A stretch of DNA of 64,000 bases from Rothia mucilaginosa (GCF_001061665.1 NZ_JVSP01000003.1:82252-146251); one strand, 5' to 3'. Positions 55,614 through 64,000 are shown, counted from the stretch's first letter. A program made the numbers and translations. The notes: a model not told the origin generated them from the letters alone.

Positions 55614-56237
55614 TTACGGGTTGAGGATGCGCGCGTACCGCACGCTGTGGCCGGGCGCCCAGATGCCGCGTGCCTCAAATTCGATGCTGTTGCGCTGGTA
55701 GCCGAGGCGCTCGTAAAAAGAGAGCGCCCGTTCGTTTTCGGCCATGACCCACAGGTAGGAGTTTTCGTCCGGGTAGATGACGGATTCGTAGAGTGCCTGA
55801 CCGAGCCCGGTGCCGTGCATGTGGTTGAGGGTGTACAGGTGCACGAGTTTACGGGTGCCTGCAGGCAGTTCGGGGAGGTTGTCGGCACGTTCGAGTTCCC
55901 AGGAGGAGGGCTCACACAGGGAGAGCGCCAGGCCGACCGGCTTATCCCAGTCGATGCGGGTGCCGATGGAGCAGGAGAGCCCGCCGTCGGGGGTCCAGCC
56001 GGGCACCTCATAGGCGAAGAAGCCGCGCACGGTGGGGGAGGAGATGTGGCGGTGGAAGTCTTCGAGGTATTCGTTGCGTTCGGCGCGGTGACGAGCGGTG
56101 AAGCTTTCCCCGAGCGTGTCGAAGTAGATCGGGTCGTAGGTTTGCTCCATGCAGTCCAGCTGCAGGTTGACGTATTTTTCGGCGTCGGTCGGTTCAATTG
56201 GTGCGAGCGCGTAGCGGCCCTGACATACAAATCCCAT
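55614..56237 (-). CDS. GNAT-family N-acetyltransferase
   Basis: 207 residues. The acetyl-CoA site is HMHGTGLGQALYESVI followed by LWVMAENERALSFYERLGYQRN, the classic A and B motifs. Substrate unknown; the N-terminal half is longer than in minimal GNATs. The start at ATG 56237 has a TAGACT box seven bases upstream and no ribosome site. A longer frame upstream overlaps the divergent promoter region and is rejected. Confidence 0.9.
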   Translation of the reverse strand: MGFVCQGRYALAPIEPTDAEKYVNLQLDCMEQTYDPIYFDTLGESFTARHRAERNEYLEDFHRHISSPTVRGFFAYEVPGWTPDGGLSCSIGTRIDWDKPVGLALSLCEPSSWELERADNLPELPAGTRKLVHLYTLNHMHGTGLGQALYESVIYPDENSYLWVMAENERALSFYERLGYQRNSIEFEARGIWAPGHSVRYARILNP

Positions 56238-56244
56238 GGGTTCT

Positions 56245-56250
56245 AGTCTA
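56245..56250 (-). promoter_or_regulatory. -10 box TAGACT for the GNAT gene
   Basis: Seven bases before ATG 56237 on the minus strand. Confidence 0.45.
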
Positions 56251-56388
56251 CTCAGTCGGCCCCTGTGGAGGCGGTTTGCCACGGGTGCGTACGCTAGAGG
56301 CGTGCGGGAGCGGCACCCCGGGATGCGAGCGCCGTCGGGCGGCCCGCCCCCGATTAGGTGCGGCGCTGACCGGGGGCGGGTCGTCGGC

Positions 56389-56394
56389 TAGGCT
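56389..56394 (+). promoter_or_regulatory. -10 box TAGGCT for the spermidine-synthase-like gene
   Basis: Seven bases before ATG 56402. Confidence 0.45.
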
Positions 56395-56401
56395 AGAGGG
56401 T

Positions 56402-57307
56402 ATGGCGAAAAAGAGCAGGGCACCGAAGAAATCCCAGAAGGCGCAGAAAACCCAGAAGGCGCAGAAGAACCAGAAGAACCGGGCTGGCGAGGCCGAGAAC
56501 ACCCCCGTGCAGGGTGCCGCCGCTGGCGTGTACCCCATCTCCACGGGTGAGGCGGAGCTCGTCCCCGACGGCTACCACGCCGACGGCTGGCTGCTGCTCA
56601 TCAACGGCGTGCAGTCCTCCCACGTAATCGTGGGCGAACCCCGCCAGCTGGATTTTGAGTACATGCGCTGGATTGCCGCGGTTGTCTCCTCGCACGTGGA
56701 GGAGCACCTGGACGCCGCGAAGCTGCGCATCACCCACCTGGGCGGCGGCGCGTGTTCCATGGCGCGCTATTTCGCCGACCTGTACCCGACCAGCCGCAAC
56801 ACGGTCGTCGAGCTGGATGCCAAGCTCGCCGAGTATGTGCGCGCCTGGTTCGACATCCCCAAGGCGCCGCGCGTGAAGATTCGCGTGGGCGAGGCGGGCG
56901 CCGTCACCTCCACGTTTGCCCCGGCTTCCCGCGACGTGCTGATTCGTGACGTATTCGCCGGGGACACCACCCCCGAGGCGCTCACCACCGTCGAGTTCAC
57001 CCGCACCGTCGCCGAGTCGCTGGCACCCGGTGGCCTGTACATCCTGAACTGCGGTGACGGGCCGGCGCTGACCGGTGCCCGCGCCGAGGCCGCTGCCCTG
57101 CTCGAGGTGTTCGAGTACGTGTGCATCGTGGCGGATTCGGCCATGTTGAAGGGTCGCCGCCGCGGCAACGTCATTATTGCCGGCTCCCACGCGCCCCTGC
57201 CGGAGGCCGGTTCCGTGCAGGCTGCCGCTATCGCCCGTGAGCTCATGGGTGGAGGCGTGCCCGCCCAGTACTGGGACACCGCGCGGGTGCGCCAGTTCGC
57301 GGGTTAG
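56402..57307 (+). CDS. Spermidine-synthase-like methyltransferase-fold protein
   Basis: 301 residues. The core LRITHLGGGACSMARYFADLYPTSRNTVVELDAKLAEYVRAWF is the nucleotide-binding motif of the spermidine synthase family, followed by DVLIRDVFAGDTTP where the catalytic Asp would lie. The N-terminus is an extreme Lys/Gln repeat (KKSQKAQKTQKAQKNQKN), probably disordered. Actinobacterial members of this group often lack polyamine activity, and no decarboxylase gene is nearby. A role as an aminopropyl- or methyl-transferase of unknown substrate is the most that can be said. Confidence 0.8.
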   Translation: MAKKSRAPKKSQKAQKTQKAQKNQKNRAGEAENTPVQGAAAGVYPISTGEAELVPDGYHADGWLLLINGVQSSHVIVGEPRQLDFEYMRWIAAVVSSHVEEHLDAAKLRITHLGGGACSMARYFADLYPTSRNTVVELDAKLAEYVRAWFDIPKAPRVKIRVGEAGAVTSTFAPASRDVLIRDVFAGDTTPEALTTVEFTRTVAESLAPGGLYILNCGDGPALTGARAEAAALLEVFEYVCIVADSAMLKGRRRGNVIIAGSHAPLPEAGSVQAAAIARELMGGGVPAQYWDTARVRQFAG

Positions 57308-57312
57308 ATTTC

Positions 57313-57388
57313 GGGGATAGGTTAGTTCCTGCGGGGATAGGTTAGTGACGTTGGGGGTGGTTCTTAACCATCCCCAACGTCACTAACC
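57313..57388. terminator. Hairpin and 20-bp direct repeat behind the spermidine-synthase-like gene
   Basis: GGGGATAGGTTAGT occurs at 57313 and 57333. The second copy begins a 17-bp perfect stem (57340-57356 with 57372-57388) with inner stem TGGTT/AACCA. Confidence 0.75.
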
Positions 57389-57476
57389 CACCCCTAAAAT
57401 CGCCAACCCATGACCGAAGCCATTCCGAGATATATACGGCACGGGCGAAACCCCACCGCCACCGACCCCAACCCGA

Positions 57477-57482
57477 TACCAT
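57477..57482 (+). promoter_or_regulatory. -10 box TACCAT for pheA
   Basis: Seven bases before ATG 57490; it overlaps the earlier ATG at 57481. Confidence 0.4.
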
Positions 57483-57489
57483 GGTGACC

Positions 57490-58437
57490 ATGCGATACAC
57501 CTATCTGGGCCCCTCCGGCACCTTCACTGAATCCGCCCTGCTGAGCGTCCCCGGCGCATCCGACGCCGAACGCATCCCCGCCACCAGCGTGCCCGACGCG
57601 CTCGCACGCCTGAACGCGGGCGAGGCGGACGCCGCCATGGTGCCCATCGAAAACTCCGTGGAGGGAGGCGTGAGCGCCACCCTGGACGCTATCGCAGCCA
57701 GCGAGGGTGTACGCATTATCCGCGAGGTGCTCGTGCCGATCCGCTTCGTGCTGGTCGCCGCGAAGCCCATCAGCATCGAAGACGTCAAGACCATCTCCAC
57801 CCACTCGCACGCCTGGGCGCAGGTGCGCGGCTGGGCGCAGGAGAACGTACCCACCGCCGCCTACCTGCCCGGCTCCTCCACCGCGGCGGCGGCTGTCGGC
57901 CTGCTCGAAGAGGGCTGCACCTACGATGCGGCAATCTGCTCCCCGGCGCTGCTGAACTACCACCCGGAACTGCACGTACTGCAGGACAACATCGGCGACA
58001 ACAAGAACGCCGTAACCCGCTTCGTGCTGCTCTCCCGCACCGCCGACATCCCCGAACCGACCGGCTCCGACAAGACCACCCTGACCGTGCCGCTGCCCGC
58101 CAACCGCGCCGGCGCCCTGCTCGAACTGCTCGAACAGTTCTCGGTGCGCGGCGTGAACCTCTCCCGCATCGAATCGCGCCCCACCGGCGAAGGCATGGGT
58201 TCCTACTCGTTCAGCATCGACGCCGACGGCCACATCTACGAGGCACGCATGCGCGACGCCCTGCGCGGTCTGCACCGCGTCTCCCCGACGCTGAAATTCC
58301 TCGGCTCCTACCCGCGCGCCGACCACGAAAACACCGAAGTCGACAGCATCCACTCCGACGGCTCCTTCGACTCCGCGCACGAATGGGTCGAGTCGCTCTT
58401 CCCGAACGGCCGCCCCGCACAGCTGCAGCGCCGCTAG
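57490..58437 (+). CDS. pheA: Prephenate dehydratase
   Basis: 315 residues. Makes phenylpyruvate from prephenate. YTYLGPSGTFTESALL opens the PDT domain; MVPIENSVEGGVSATLD and NKNAVTRFVLLSR carry the catalytic Thr-Arg-Phe. The ACT domain (LLELLEQFSVRGVNLSRIESRPTGEGMG) has the ESRP motif for phenylalanine feedback. A 35-residue acidic tail follows. ATG 57490 is favoured by a -10 box seven bases upstream, over ATG 57481. Confidence 0.95.
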   Translation: MRYTYLGPSGTFTESALLSVPGASDAERIPATSVPDALARLNAGEADAAMVPIENSVEGGVSATLDAIAASEGVRIIREVLVPIRFVLVAAKPISIEDVKTISTHSHAWAQVRGWAQENVPTAAYLPGSSTAAAAVGLLEEGCTYDAAICSPALLNYHPELHVLQDNIGDNKNAVTRFVLLSRTADIPEPTGSDKTTLTVPLPANRAGALLELLEQFSVRGVNLSRIESRPTGEGMGSYSFSIDADGHIYEARMRDALRGLHRVSPTLKFLGSYPRADHENTEVDSIHSDGSFDSAHEWVESLFPNGRPAQLQRR

Positions 58438-58552
58438 CGGCACCACTTACAACATCACCGGCGGCACCACCAGCCGGCCGCCGCTAGACACCCCCGCACC
58501 TACCCGCGCCCCACCAGCGCAAACCCCGCCCACAACCCACCGCAAGATTAGG

Positions 58553-58558
58553 TAGGAT
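58553..58558 (+). promoter_or_regulatory. -10 box TAGGAT for serS
   Basis: Six bases before GTG 58565. The same bases could act as a weak ribosome site, so the reading is ambiguous. Confidence 0.4.
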
Positions 58559-58564
58559 AAAACA

Positions 58565-59872
58565 GTGATTGATATTAACCTCCTCCGCGAAAACCCCGAC
58601 GTCTTCCGCGCCTCTCAGCGAGCACGCGGCAAGGACGAAACCCACGTCGACCGCATCCTCGAAGCCGACGCCGCACGCCGCGCACTCATCGGCGAATATG
58701 AGACCCTGCGCGCCGAGCAGAACGCCTTCGGCAAGAAGGTCGCCAAGGCACCCAAGGAAGAAAAGCCCGCACTCGTCGCACAGGCCAAGGAACTGGCCGC
58801 CCGCGTCAACGATGCGAAGGCAGCCTCCGAGGCGAAGACCGCCGAATACGAGGAACTGATCAGCAGCATCGAGAACCTCATCATCGATGGCGTGCCCACC
58901 GGCGGCGAAGACGACTACGTGGTCGTCAAGAAGGTCGGTACCCCCCGCGACTTCACCGCTGACGGCTTCGAGCCGCGCGACCACCTCGAAATCGGCGAGC
59001 TCGTCGACGGCATCGACATGGCCCGCGGCGCGAAGGTCTCCGGCGCACGCTTCTACTTCCTCAAGGGCCAGGTTGCCCGCCTGGAGCAGGCACTCATGTG
59101 GATGGCGCTCGACCTGGCAACCGAGCACGGCTTCACCATGATGACCACCCCCACCCTGGTACGCCCCGAAATCATGAACGGCACCGGCTTCAACGTCAAG
59201 CACGACGACGAAATCTACCGCCTGGAACGCGACGACCTGTACCTGGTCGGCACCTCCGAGGTGGCGCTCGCCGGCTACCACACCGACGAAATTCTCGACT
59301 TTGAGAAGGGCGCAAAGAAGTACCTGGGCTGGTCCTCCTGCTACCGCCGCGAGGCTGGCTCCGCAGGTAAGGACACCCGCGGCATCATTCGCGTGCACCA
59401 GTTCAACAAGGCTGAAATGTTCGTCTACTGCCCCGTCGAGCAGGCAGAAGAGATGCACGAGAAGCTGCTGTCCCTCGAAGAGGAAATGCTGCAGCGCTGC
59501 GGCCTCGCATACCGCGTGATTGACACCGCCGCAGGCGACCTGGGCACCTCCGCAGCCCGCAAGTTCGACTGCGAGGCGTGGGTCCCCACCCAGGGCACCT
59601 ACCGTGAGCTGACCTCCACCTCGAACTGCACCACCTACCAGGCGCGCCGCCTGAACATTCGCGAGCGCACCCCGGACACCGTGGACGAGGCAGGCAACGT
59701 GCGTAAGGGCCGCACCCGCTCTGTGGCAACCCTGAACGGCACCCTGGCAACCACTCGCTGGTTGGTGGCCATCCTGGAGACTCACCAGCAGGCTGACGGT
59801 TCTGTTGTGATTCCGGAAGCACTGCGCCCGTACATGGGCGGCGCCGAGGTTATCCCCGCTGTCGCTGAATAA
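58565..59872 (+). CDS. serS: Serine--tRNA ligase
   Basis: 435 residues. The N-terminal tRNA-binding coiled coil spans about 30-105 ([21 protein letters not shown]...). Class II motif 2 is [20 protein letters not shown] with [10 protein letters not shown], and motif 3 is [15 protein letters not shown]. The serine-site region [17 protein letters not shown] is present. Start GTG 58565. The 3' end is followed within 75 bp by a diverged second copy of its last 90 bases. Confidence 0.96.
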   Translation: MIDINLLRENPDVFRASQRARGKDETHVDRILEADAARRALIGEYETLRAEQNAFGKKVAKAPKEEKPALVAQAKELAARVNDAKAASEAKTAEYEELISSIENLIIDGVPTGGEDDYVVVKKVGTPRDFTADGFEPRDHLEIGELVDGIDMARGAKVSGARFYFLKGQVARLEQALMWMALDLATEHGFTMMTTPTLVRPEIMNGTGFNVKHDDEIYRLERDDLYLVGTSEVALAGYHTDEILDFEKGAKKYLGWSSCYRREAGSAGKDTRGIIRVHQFNKAEMFVYCPVEQAEEMHEKLLSLEEEMLQRCGLAYRVIDTAAGDLGTSAARKFDCEAWVPTQGTYRELTSTSNCTTYQARRLNIRERTPDTVDEAGNVRKGRTRSVATLNGTLATTRWLVAILETHQQADGSVVIPEALRPYMGGAEVIPAVAE

Positions 59873-59944
59873 GGGATGCCTGCTGGAGTGAGTTCCGGCG
59901 GGGGATTTGGTGCCTCGCGCGCTCGGAATCCCCCACCTCCGTCC

Positions 59945-60100
59945 CACCAGCAGGCAGACGGCTCCGTACGTATCCCCGAGGCTCCAGGCTCGTTACCTCG
60001 CCTGATTCGGAAGCCTCTTGAGTGCTCGCGCGCTCGCACCCGGCTCCCTCATCTCTACATGGGTGGCGCCGAGGTCATCCCGGTCGTAGCCGCTGAGTAA
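59945..60100 (+). pseudogene. Remnant of a second serS 3' end, with insertion
   Basis: Encodes [13 protein letters not shown], an unrelated stretch of 24 residues, then [14 protein letters not shown] and stop. The functional gene ends [20 protein letters not shown]. Differences in the matching parts are almost all at third codon positions, so the fragment diverged as coding sequence before being cut off. A 63-bp net insertion keeps the frame. Confidence 0.85.
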
Positions 60101-60116
60101 TCTCAAACTCGGTCGA

Positions 60117-60152
60117 AAACCCGCTCACCGCGTAAACGGTGGGCGGGTTTTT
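60117..60152 (+). terminator. Terminator after serS and its 3' remnant
   Basis: AAACCCGCTCACCG / CGGTGGGCGGGTTT with TTTTT at the exit; it follows the remnant's stop by 17 bases. Confidence 0.88.
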
Positions 60153-60163
60153 GCGTGGGCAGG

Positions 60164-60169
60164 TAGTCT
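60164..60169 (+). promoter_or_regulatory. -10 box TAGTCT for the diacylglycerol kinase gene
   Basis: Seven bases before ATG 60177. Confidence 0.4.
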
Positions 60170-60176
60170 AAGAACT

Positions 60177-61265
60177 ATGCCTCTTTACCGTAAACTCCTT
60201 GGTGTTTCTGCGGCGGCGGCGCTGACCGCCTCCGCCACTGGCGCCCGCAAGAAGGCGCGCCGACGCGCTATCGAGCTGGGTGCGCCCTTCGGCGTTCTGC
60301 CGACCCTGCCTGCCGGCCCCAGCCGTCGCGTGGGCGTGGTGTACAACCCGAGCAAGCCGGGTGCCGCGGCCACCGTTGAGATTCTGGAACGTATCCTCGC
60401 GGCGAACGGCCACCCGAAGGCGCTGGTGCGCACCACCCGCGTGGACGAGCCCGGCTCAGAGGCCGCCCGCGAGCTGATTGCCGAGGGCGTTGACCTGCTG
60501 ATTGCCGCAGGTGGTGACGGCACGGTGCGTGCCGTGGCGGCGGCGCTGGCGCATCACGAGGGGCCCAAGCCGCGCCTGGGTATTCTGCCGATGGGCACCG
60601 GCAACCTGCTGGCGCGCAACCTGTACATCCCGGTGAGTGACGTGGCGGCGTGCGTTGATATTGCGCTCAACGGCGTGGGTCAGGACGTTGACGCGATTGA
60701 GATGACGACTACGGGCACCACCGGCGAAGAAACCGAACACACGTTCTTTGTGATGAGTGGTGCCGGCTTTGACGCGCTCGTCATGAACGATACGAACGAG
60801 GAGATTAAGGCGAAGTTCGGCTGGGTGGCGTACGTGCAGTCCGGCATGAAGCATATGCTGGGCAGGTCGCATCCGGTGCGCATCAGCGTGGACGGTGGGG
60901 AGCCCCGCATCCTGCCCATGCGTTCGGTGCTGGTTGCGAATTGCGGTCGCCTGCAGGGCGGTATTCGCCTGGCGGATATGACGGATGTGCACGACGGCAA
61001 GCTTGAGGTGATTGTGGCGTCCCCGCGTGACCTGGTGGAGTGGGGCCTGCTGATGGCGAAGGTGATGCGCCGTACGATTCTGGGTTCGCCGCGCATTGAG
61101 CTACCGGTGATTCGCCACCTGGTGGGGTCCGAGGTGGTGCTGGAGTTCCCGGAGGGTGCGCAGCCGGTTGAGGTGGATGGCGACCCGGCGCCGTCGGCGC
61201 ACCGCATTAGCGCGCGGGTGCTGCCTGCCGCCGTGGAGGTGGCGGTCCACCCGGACGTGCTCTAG
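60177..61265 (+). CDS. Diacylglycerol kinase family lipid kinase
   Basis: 362 residues of the DagK/YegS/LCB5 family. RRVGVVYNPSKPG begins the domain; LLIAAGGDGTVRAVAAAL is the nucleotide-binding GGDGT loop and LGILPMGTGNLLARNL the second motif. MSGAGFDALVM and ELPVIRHLVG with EVDGDP complete the C-terminal beta domain. The N-terminal 40 residues carry one hydrophobic stretch and a basic run (ARKKARRRA) that may attach it to the membrane. The substrate may be diacylglycerol or a related lipid. Confidence 0.92.
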   Translation: MPLYRKLLGVSAAAALTASATGARKKARRRAIELGAPFGVLPTLPAGPSRRVGVVYNPSKPGAAATVEILERILAANGHPKALVRTTRVDEPGSEAARELIAEGVDLLIAAGGDGTVRAVAAALAHHEGPKPRLGILPMGTGNLLARNLYIPVSDVAACVDIALNGVGQDVDAIEMTTTGTTGEETEHTFFVMSGAGFDALVMNDTNEEIKAKFGWVAYVQSGMKHMLGRSHPVRISVDGGEPRILPMRSVLVANCGRLQGGIRLADMTDVHDGKLEVIVASPRDLVEWGLLMAKVMRRTILGSPRIELPVIRHLVGSEVVLEFPEGAQPVEVDGDPAPSAHRISARVLPAAVEVAVHPDVL

Positions 61266-61368
61266 CGGGCGTGGTTTGCTTGCGCCTGTTTTGAGGAATC
61301 GCCCAGGTGGGTGACGTATTCTCAGGGGAGTTGATGTATACACCGAGTACGTCAGGAGACAACCACCT

Positions 61369-61788
61369 ATGAGCAACCAGCCGGCACTTCAGCACACGTA
61401 TCTTCCGCATCCCGCAGATTATCTGCAGGAGAAGCCGCGCCGTGGCTTCTGGAAGACTGTTCTGCGTATTATCGCCTGGGGCATGTACATTCTGAGTGTG
61501 CCCGTGTGCCTGGTGGTGATGGGGGTCGTCATTGTTGGCCTGGTGTTGCTTGGCGGCTCGATTGATAACGTGATTCTTCACTTTGTGGTCATGCTGGTGA
61601 TGCCTTTTGTGGCTCTGGTCCTTGGCTGTGTTGGGCTGTATTTCTTTGGTGTGAAGATCATTGGTGGTCTTTTCACGTATTCGCGGGCTGATAGCGAGGT
61701 GGAGGACGGCGGCGAGCGTTTTGTGCTGGGTACGTACGAGCTCTTCGCTGAGATATTTTCGGGCCTCCCCGACATTGACTTCTTCTAA
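61369..61788 (+). CDS. Small membrane protein, unknown function
   Basis: 139 residues with two strong membrane segments (MYILSVPVCLVVMGVVIVGLVLLGG and FVVMLVMPFVALVLGCVGLYFFGV, both beginning near these residues) and short polar ends. No family recognised. AGGAGA precedes ATG. It is not clearly linked to its neighbours. Confidence 0.65.
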   Translation: MSNQPALQHTYLPHPADYLQEKPRRGFWKTVLRIIAWGMYILSVPVCLVVMGVVIVGLVLLGGSIDNVILHFVVMLVMPFVALVLGCVGLYFFGVKIIGGLFTYSRADSEVEDGGERFVLGTYELFAEIFSGLPDIDFF

Positions 61789-61868
61789 CGGAGGCGGGGT
61801 CTAGGGTCTGGGTGGAAGTTGGTTCTGCACCCGAAATACTTATATGTGACCTGGATTATGAAAAAAAC

Positions 61869-61941
61869 AGCGATTTTTTTCACTATTTCCTGAAAATCAG
61901 AGGGGATAGTGAAAAAATCGGCGATTTTTTACACTATTTTT
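61869..61941. repeat. Three-copy CGATTTTTT-CACTATT motif
   Basis: GCGATTTTTTTCACTATTT (61870), its inverted form ATAGTGAAAAAATCGGC (about 61906) and GCGATTTTTTACACTATTTTT (61921). The first two can pair as a hairpin and the first and third are direct repeats. Confidence 0.85.
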
Positions 61942-62035
61942 CTCGCCGTCCAGTCCGGTGCAGTTCTCGCTTCTAGACGCTGTGAGTCGGCAAGAATCCC
62001 GATAGCTAGAGGATCAACCCGTAAACGTAGAAACA

Positions 62036-62069
62036 GGGGAGGGGGCGCACCGGAGTGCGTCCCCTCCCC
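62036..62069 (-). terminator. Terminator of the His/Tyr-tailed membrane protein gene
   Basis: GGGGAGGGGGCGCAC-CGGA-GTGCGTCCCCTCCCC, 29 bp behind the stop. Confidence 0.8.
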
Positions 62070-62097
62070 GTGTAGAGCTTGCTGCTTTCCGTAGCGC

Positions 62098-62982
62098 CTA
62101 GTAGTGGTAGTGGTAGTGATAGCGGGGGGCCGAGGCGGCCACCGCCGTAGCCGTAGTCGCCACCAAAATGCCGGATAGCAGAACGTTGGCCCTGCGCTGC
62201 TCGTACAGCTGCTTGTCCATCATGTCCTCCACGATAGCGTTGTGAATTCGCGTCTCGCGGGCCTGCTCCTCCATGCTCAGGCGCACCCACAGCTGGTGCC
62301 TCTCCTGCTCGTACAGGTTCAACGCCTCCTGCAGGGTGTAGGTGCGGCCCTGGCGAACGTACTTGTACAGGGTATCCGCCGCGTTCGGGTACAGGTAGTC
62401 TTCCGGGAACCAGTGGGAGAAACGCTCCATGTACTCGTTGTGCACCTTAGACAGCTCGGCGATGGCCGGCTCCTCATAGTCGCTCCACACCGAGTCGTTA
62501 TGCGCGCGACGCTTGTTGTTCTCCCGCTCGACCTTCGCCGCCGCCAGCGGGTAGGCGACAAAGTACATCAGCGACCACCAGAGAGCCGCAATCACAATCG
62601 CCGAGACAATCGCCGGCACGTGAATGGTGTGCCACGGAATATCGCTCGAGTGAATCTGCGGGTTGGCGTACAGGTAGCGTAGATAGGCGATCAGCATGAT
62701 GATGGAGCTGGCAAGGTACGTCCACGGAATCAGCTTAAAACAGGCCACGAAGAGCCGCTTGAGCTTAATCCGAGGGGGCTCAGGTACGGCGGCAACGTAT
62801 GCCTTCTGCGCGCTCTTCATCGAATCGGCCCAGGGCGCGGCGCGATCCACCAGCTGCATGACCTGGCGGAGGTGCTCCAGCAGGTCCTGACGCTGATGCA
62901 TCTGCTCCTGCGGAATCGGCGAGTTGGTGGAGGGGGCTGGGATGGGAGCCGGACTACTGGCCGACATGGGGGTCTGCGACAT
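62098..62982 (-). CDS. Membrane protein with His/Tyr-alternating C-terminus, unknown function
   Basis: 294 residues. Pro/Ser-rich N-terminus, helical segment (RQDLLEHLRQVMQLVDRAA), two membrane helices (LIPWTYLASSIIMLIAYLRYL and VPAIVSAIVIAALWWSLMYFVAY), then a long helical cytoplasmic part. A third hydrophobic stretch (VLLSGILVATTATAVAASA) precedes the end, RYHYHYHY. The alternating His/Tyr tail could bind metal. No family recognised. It lies 72 bp downstream of the next gene on the same strand and may be in one unit with it. Confidence 0.65.
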   Translation of the reverse strand: MSQTPMSASSPAPIPAPSTNSPIPQEQMHQRQDLLEHLRQVMQLVDRAAPWADSMKSAQKAYVAAVPEPPRIKLKRLFVACFKLIPWTYLASSIIMLIAYLRYLYANPQIHSSDIPWHTIHVPAIVSAIVIAALWWSLMYFVAYPLAAAKVERENNKRRAHNDSVWSDYEEPAIAELSKVHNEYMERFSHWFPEDYLYPNAADTLYKYVRQGRTYTLQEALNLYEQERHQLWVRLSMEEQARETRIHNAIVEDMMDKQLYEQRRANVLLSGILVATTATAVAASAPRYHYHYHY

Positions 62983-63054
62983 CGGGGTGCCCTTTTCGTA
63001 GTGTAAAAGTGTGTATCTGCGTGCTACTCGTGCGGTACGGCGAACGTGAGGAAC

Positions 63055-63723
63055 CTACGCGGCCGTCCAGGTGACGTACTTGTCCTTGGCGAATTCGTCG
63101 GTCACCTGCGGCTGCTCGGCGGGTACCCACAGGGCCCAGTCGCCGTTGTGCCACTCCATGGTCGTCTCAAAGTAACGGTAGGTGCCTGACGGGGTTTGGA
63201 AAAGAATACGGATGACGGCGCGTTCCGGGGTGTACGACATGTAGCGGTACCCCATGATGCGTACGACGGTGCGGGTCGTCGTGTCCTGCAGGCGGTCCTT
63301 GGTGATTTGCTCCGCGCCGGGGCCGATGACGGTCGGCAGGTACGCCTCCGGGCTGTCATTGACGTGGATGAGTGCCCACGCGGATGCGTACAGGGCACCC
63401 TGCGCCGAATGCTCAAAACAGCTACGAATCGGGGATTCCACGACGGGGCCCGCGGTCTGCGAGACGGGGCCTATCCATCCCGATTCGGTGGTCACCCACT
63501 GGGTGTCCGTCGGTGCGGTCTTCAGAACGGTCTTGTCTGCGGATGCGCCGGCCCCGCAGGTTCCGGGTTCGGCCGCAGCCTGATTGGGGGAGCCTAGATG
63601 CTCGACCGGGGAGGCTCCACCTCGCGGCACCATGAAGAGCAAGATGGCGAGGACGATGAGGCCGAGGATGTAGAGGAAGACGTAAACTCCGCGTGGGATG
63701 CTCGAATGGGGTGTTTGCTGCAA
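63055..63723 (-). CDS. Single-pass membrane protein, possible DUF8175-type
   Basis: 222 residues. One N-terminal membrane helix (GVYVFLYILGLIVLAILLFM), then an outside domain: WIGPVSQTAGPVVESPIRSCFEHSAQGALYAS..., HVNDSPEAYLPTVIGPGAEQITKDRL and a beta-rich end (YFETTMEWHNGDWALWVP). The 'GP...GP...S.QGAL.A' pattern resembles DUF8175-like proteins found with actinobacterial conjugative elements; this is from memory and tentative. TTG 63723 with GGAG five bases upstream is chosen over a longer frame. Confidence 0.55.
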   Translation of the reverse strand: MQQTPHSSIPRGVYVFLYILGLIVLAILLFMVPRGGASPVEHLGSPNQAAAEPGTCGAGASADKTVLKTAPTDTQWVTTESGWIGPVSQTAGPVVESPIRSCFEHSAQGALYASAWALIHVNDSPEAYLPTVIGPGAEQITKDRLQDTTTRTVVRIMGYRYMSYTPERAVIRILFQTPSGTYRYFETTMEWHNGDWALWVPAEQPQVTDEFAKDKYVTWTAA

Positions 63724-64000
63724 CGTGTCTCCAATCTTTGCGCTCCCAGCGGTGGGAACGTGGCGTGGCCCGGCCCCTTGGTGCGGGGGCTGCTTTCGTA
63801 GAGTGTGGAGTGAGTGAAGACGGCGCGAGGCTCCGCGTGCCAATCCACGGTAGGAATTGATGATTCCGAATGGACTGTCGGCGCCCCGGTACAGGTGTCA
63901 GATTTACCCTATCACGCCTGCCGCTAGGGCGCTGAGTGAACGGTCGTTCTCTCATGAAGAGAGAGTAGAACACGGCAAAAGGCGCACCCCTTGGGCGCGC
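63724..64000. other. Right end of window, no supported gene
   Basis: 277 bp. No frame with coding character. The last 30 bases (AAAAGGCGCACCCCTTGGGCGCGC) look like the first part of a hairpin cut by the window edge. Confidence 0.4.

Noticed and set aside
58484-59947. 487-residue frame opposite serS
   Set aside because: Antisense shadow of serS.
59876-60100. A short independent gene after serS
   Set aside because: Its only recognisable parts are copies of the serS tail; better explained as a remnant.

Overview
The window is actinobacterial chromosome. Base composition and codon use are GC-rich, promoters are short and many look leaderless, and the gene set (NAD-dependent large-type glutamate dehydrogenase, GapB-type GAPDH, EIIA-Glc, DUF6318 lipoprotein, CsoR-CopZ-CopA) fits the Micrococcaceae. 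Gene content and moderately high GC point to an oral or airway Rothia, probably near R. mucilaginosa. This is recognition from memory, not a search. No tRNA, rRNA, CRISPR array, IS transposase or phage module was seen.

Layout. 1-8.1 kb: the 3' part of an NAD-glutamate dehydrogenase, then a three-gene exopolysaccharide-type operon (PelG-like flippase, PelF-like GT4 transferase, GHL15-like glycosidase). 8.2-9.0 kb: an mdaB quinone reductase bracketed by an 89-bp direct repeat of the 3' end of the preceding gene, so it looks like a small inserted cassette. 9.1-31 kb: mostly housekeeping and transport genes (GAPDH, fructokinase, HAD phosphatase, uracil permease, acyl-CoA dehydrogenase with DUF4242, Fic protein, rhodanese, pabB, pyrE, SpoU methylase, ornithine cyclodeaminase, amino-acid permease, aldolase). 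A peptide transporter here carries an in-frame amber codon. 31-45.5 kb: EIIA-Glc, a Tat-exported GDPD, succinate-semialdehyde dehydrogenase, sucrase/ferredoxin-like protein, MATE pump, nitroreductase and a csoR-copZ-(unknown)-copA copper operon.

45.6-52.5 kb is the clearest accessory block. It has a lower-GC two-gene secreted/lipoprotein operon, a Sau3AI-like restriction enzyme, a divergent cytosine-5 methyltransferase and an HNH nuclease with a zinc knuckle. It is bounded on both sides by copies of a 67-bp palindromic repeat. 52.7-61.8 kb returns to housekeeping genes (pta, GNAT, spermidine-synthase-like protein, pheA, serS, diacylglycerol kinase family), with a diverged second copy of the serS 3' end behind serS. 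62-64 kb holds two membrane proteins of unknown function.

Small repeats recur. Four intergenic arrays have a 14-bp period and lie next to hairpins, there are several long perfect palindromes, and two near-identical terminator modules follow genes of the accessory block. Many genes share a TANNNT box 6-7 nt before the start codon, which suggests widespread leaderless transcription.
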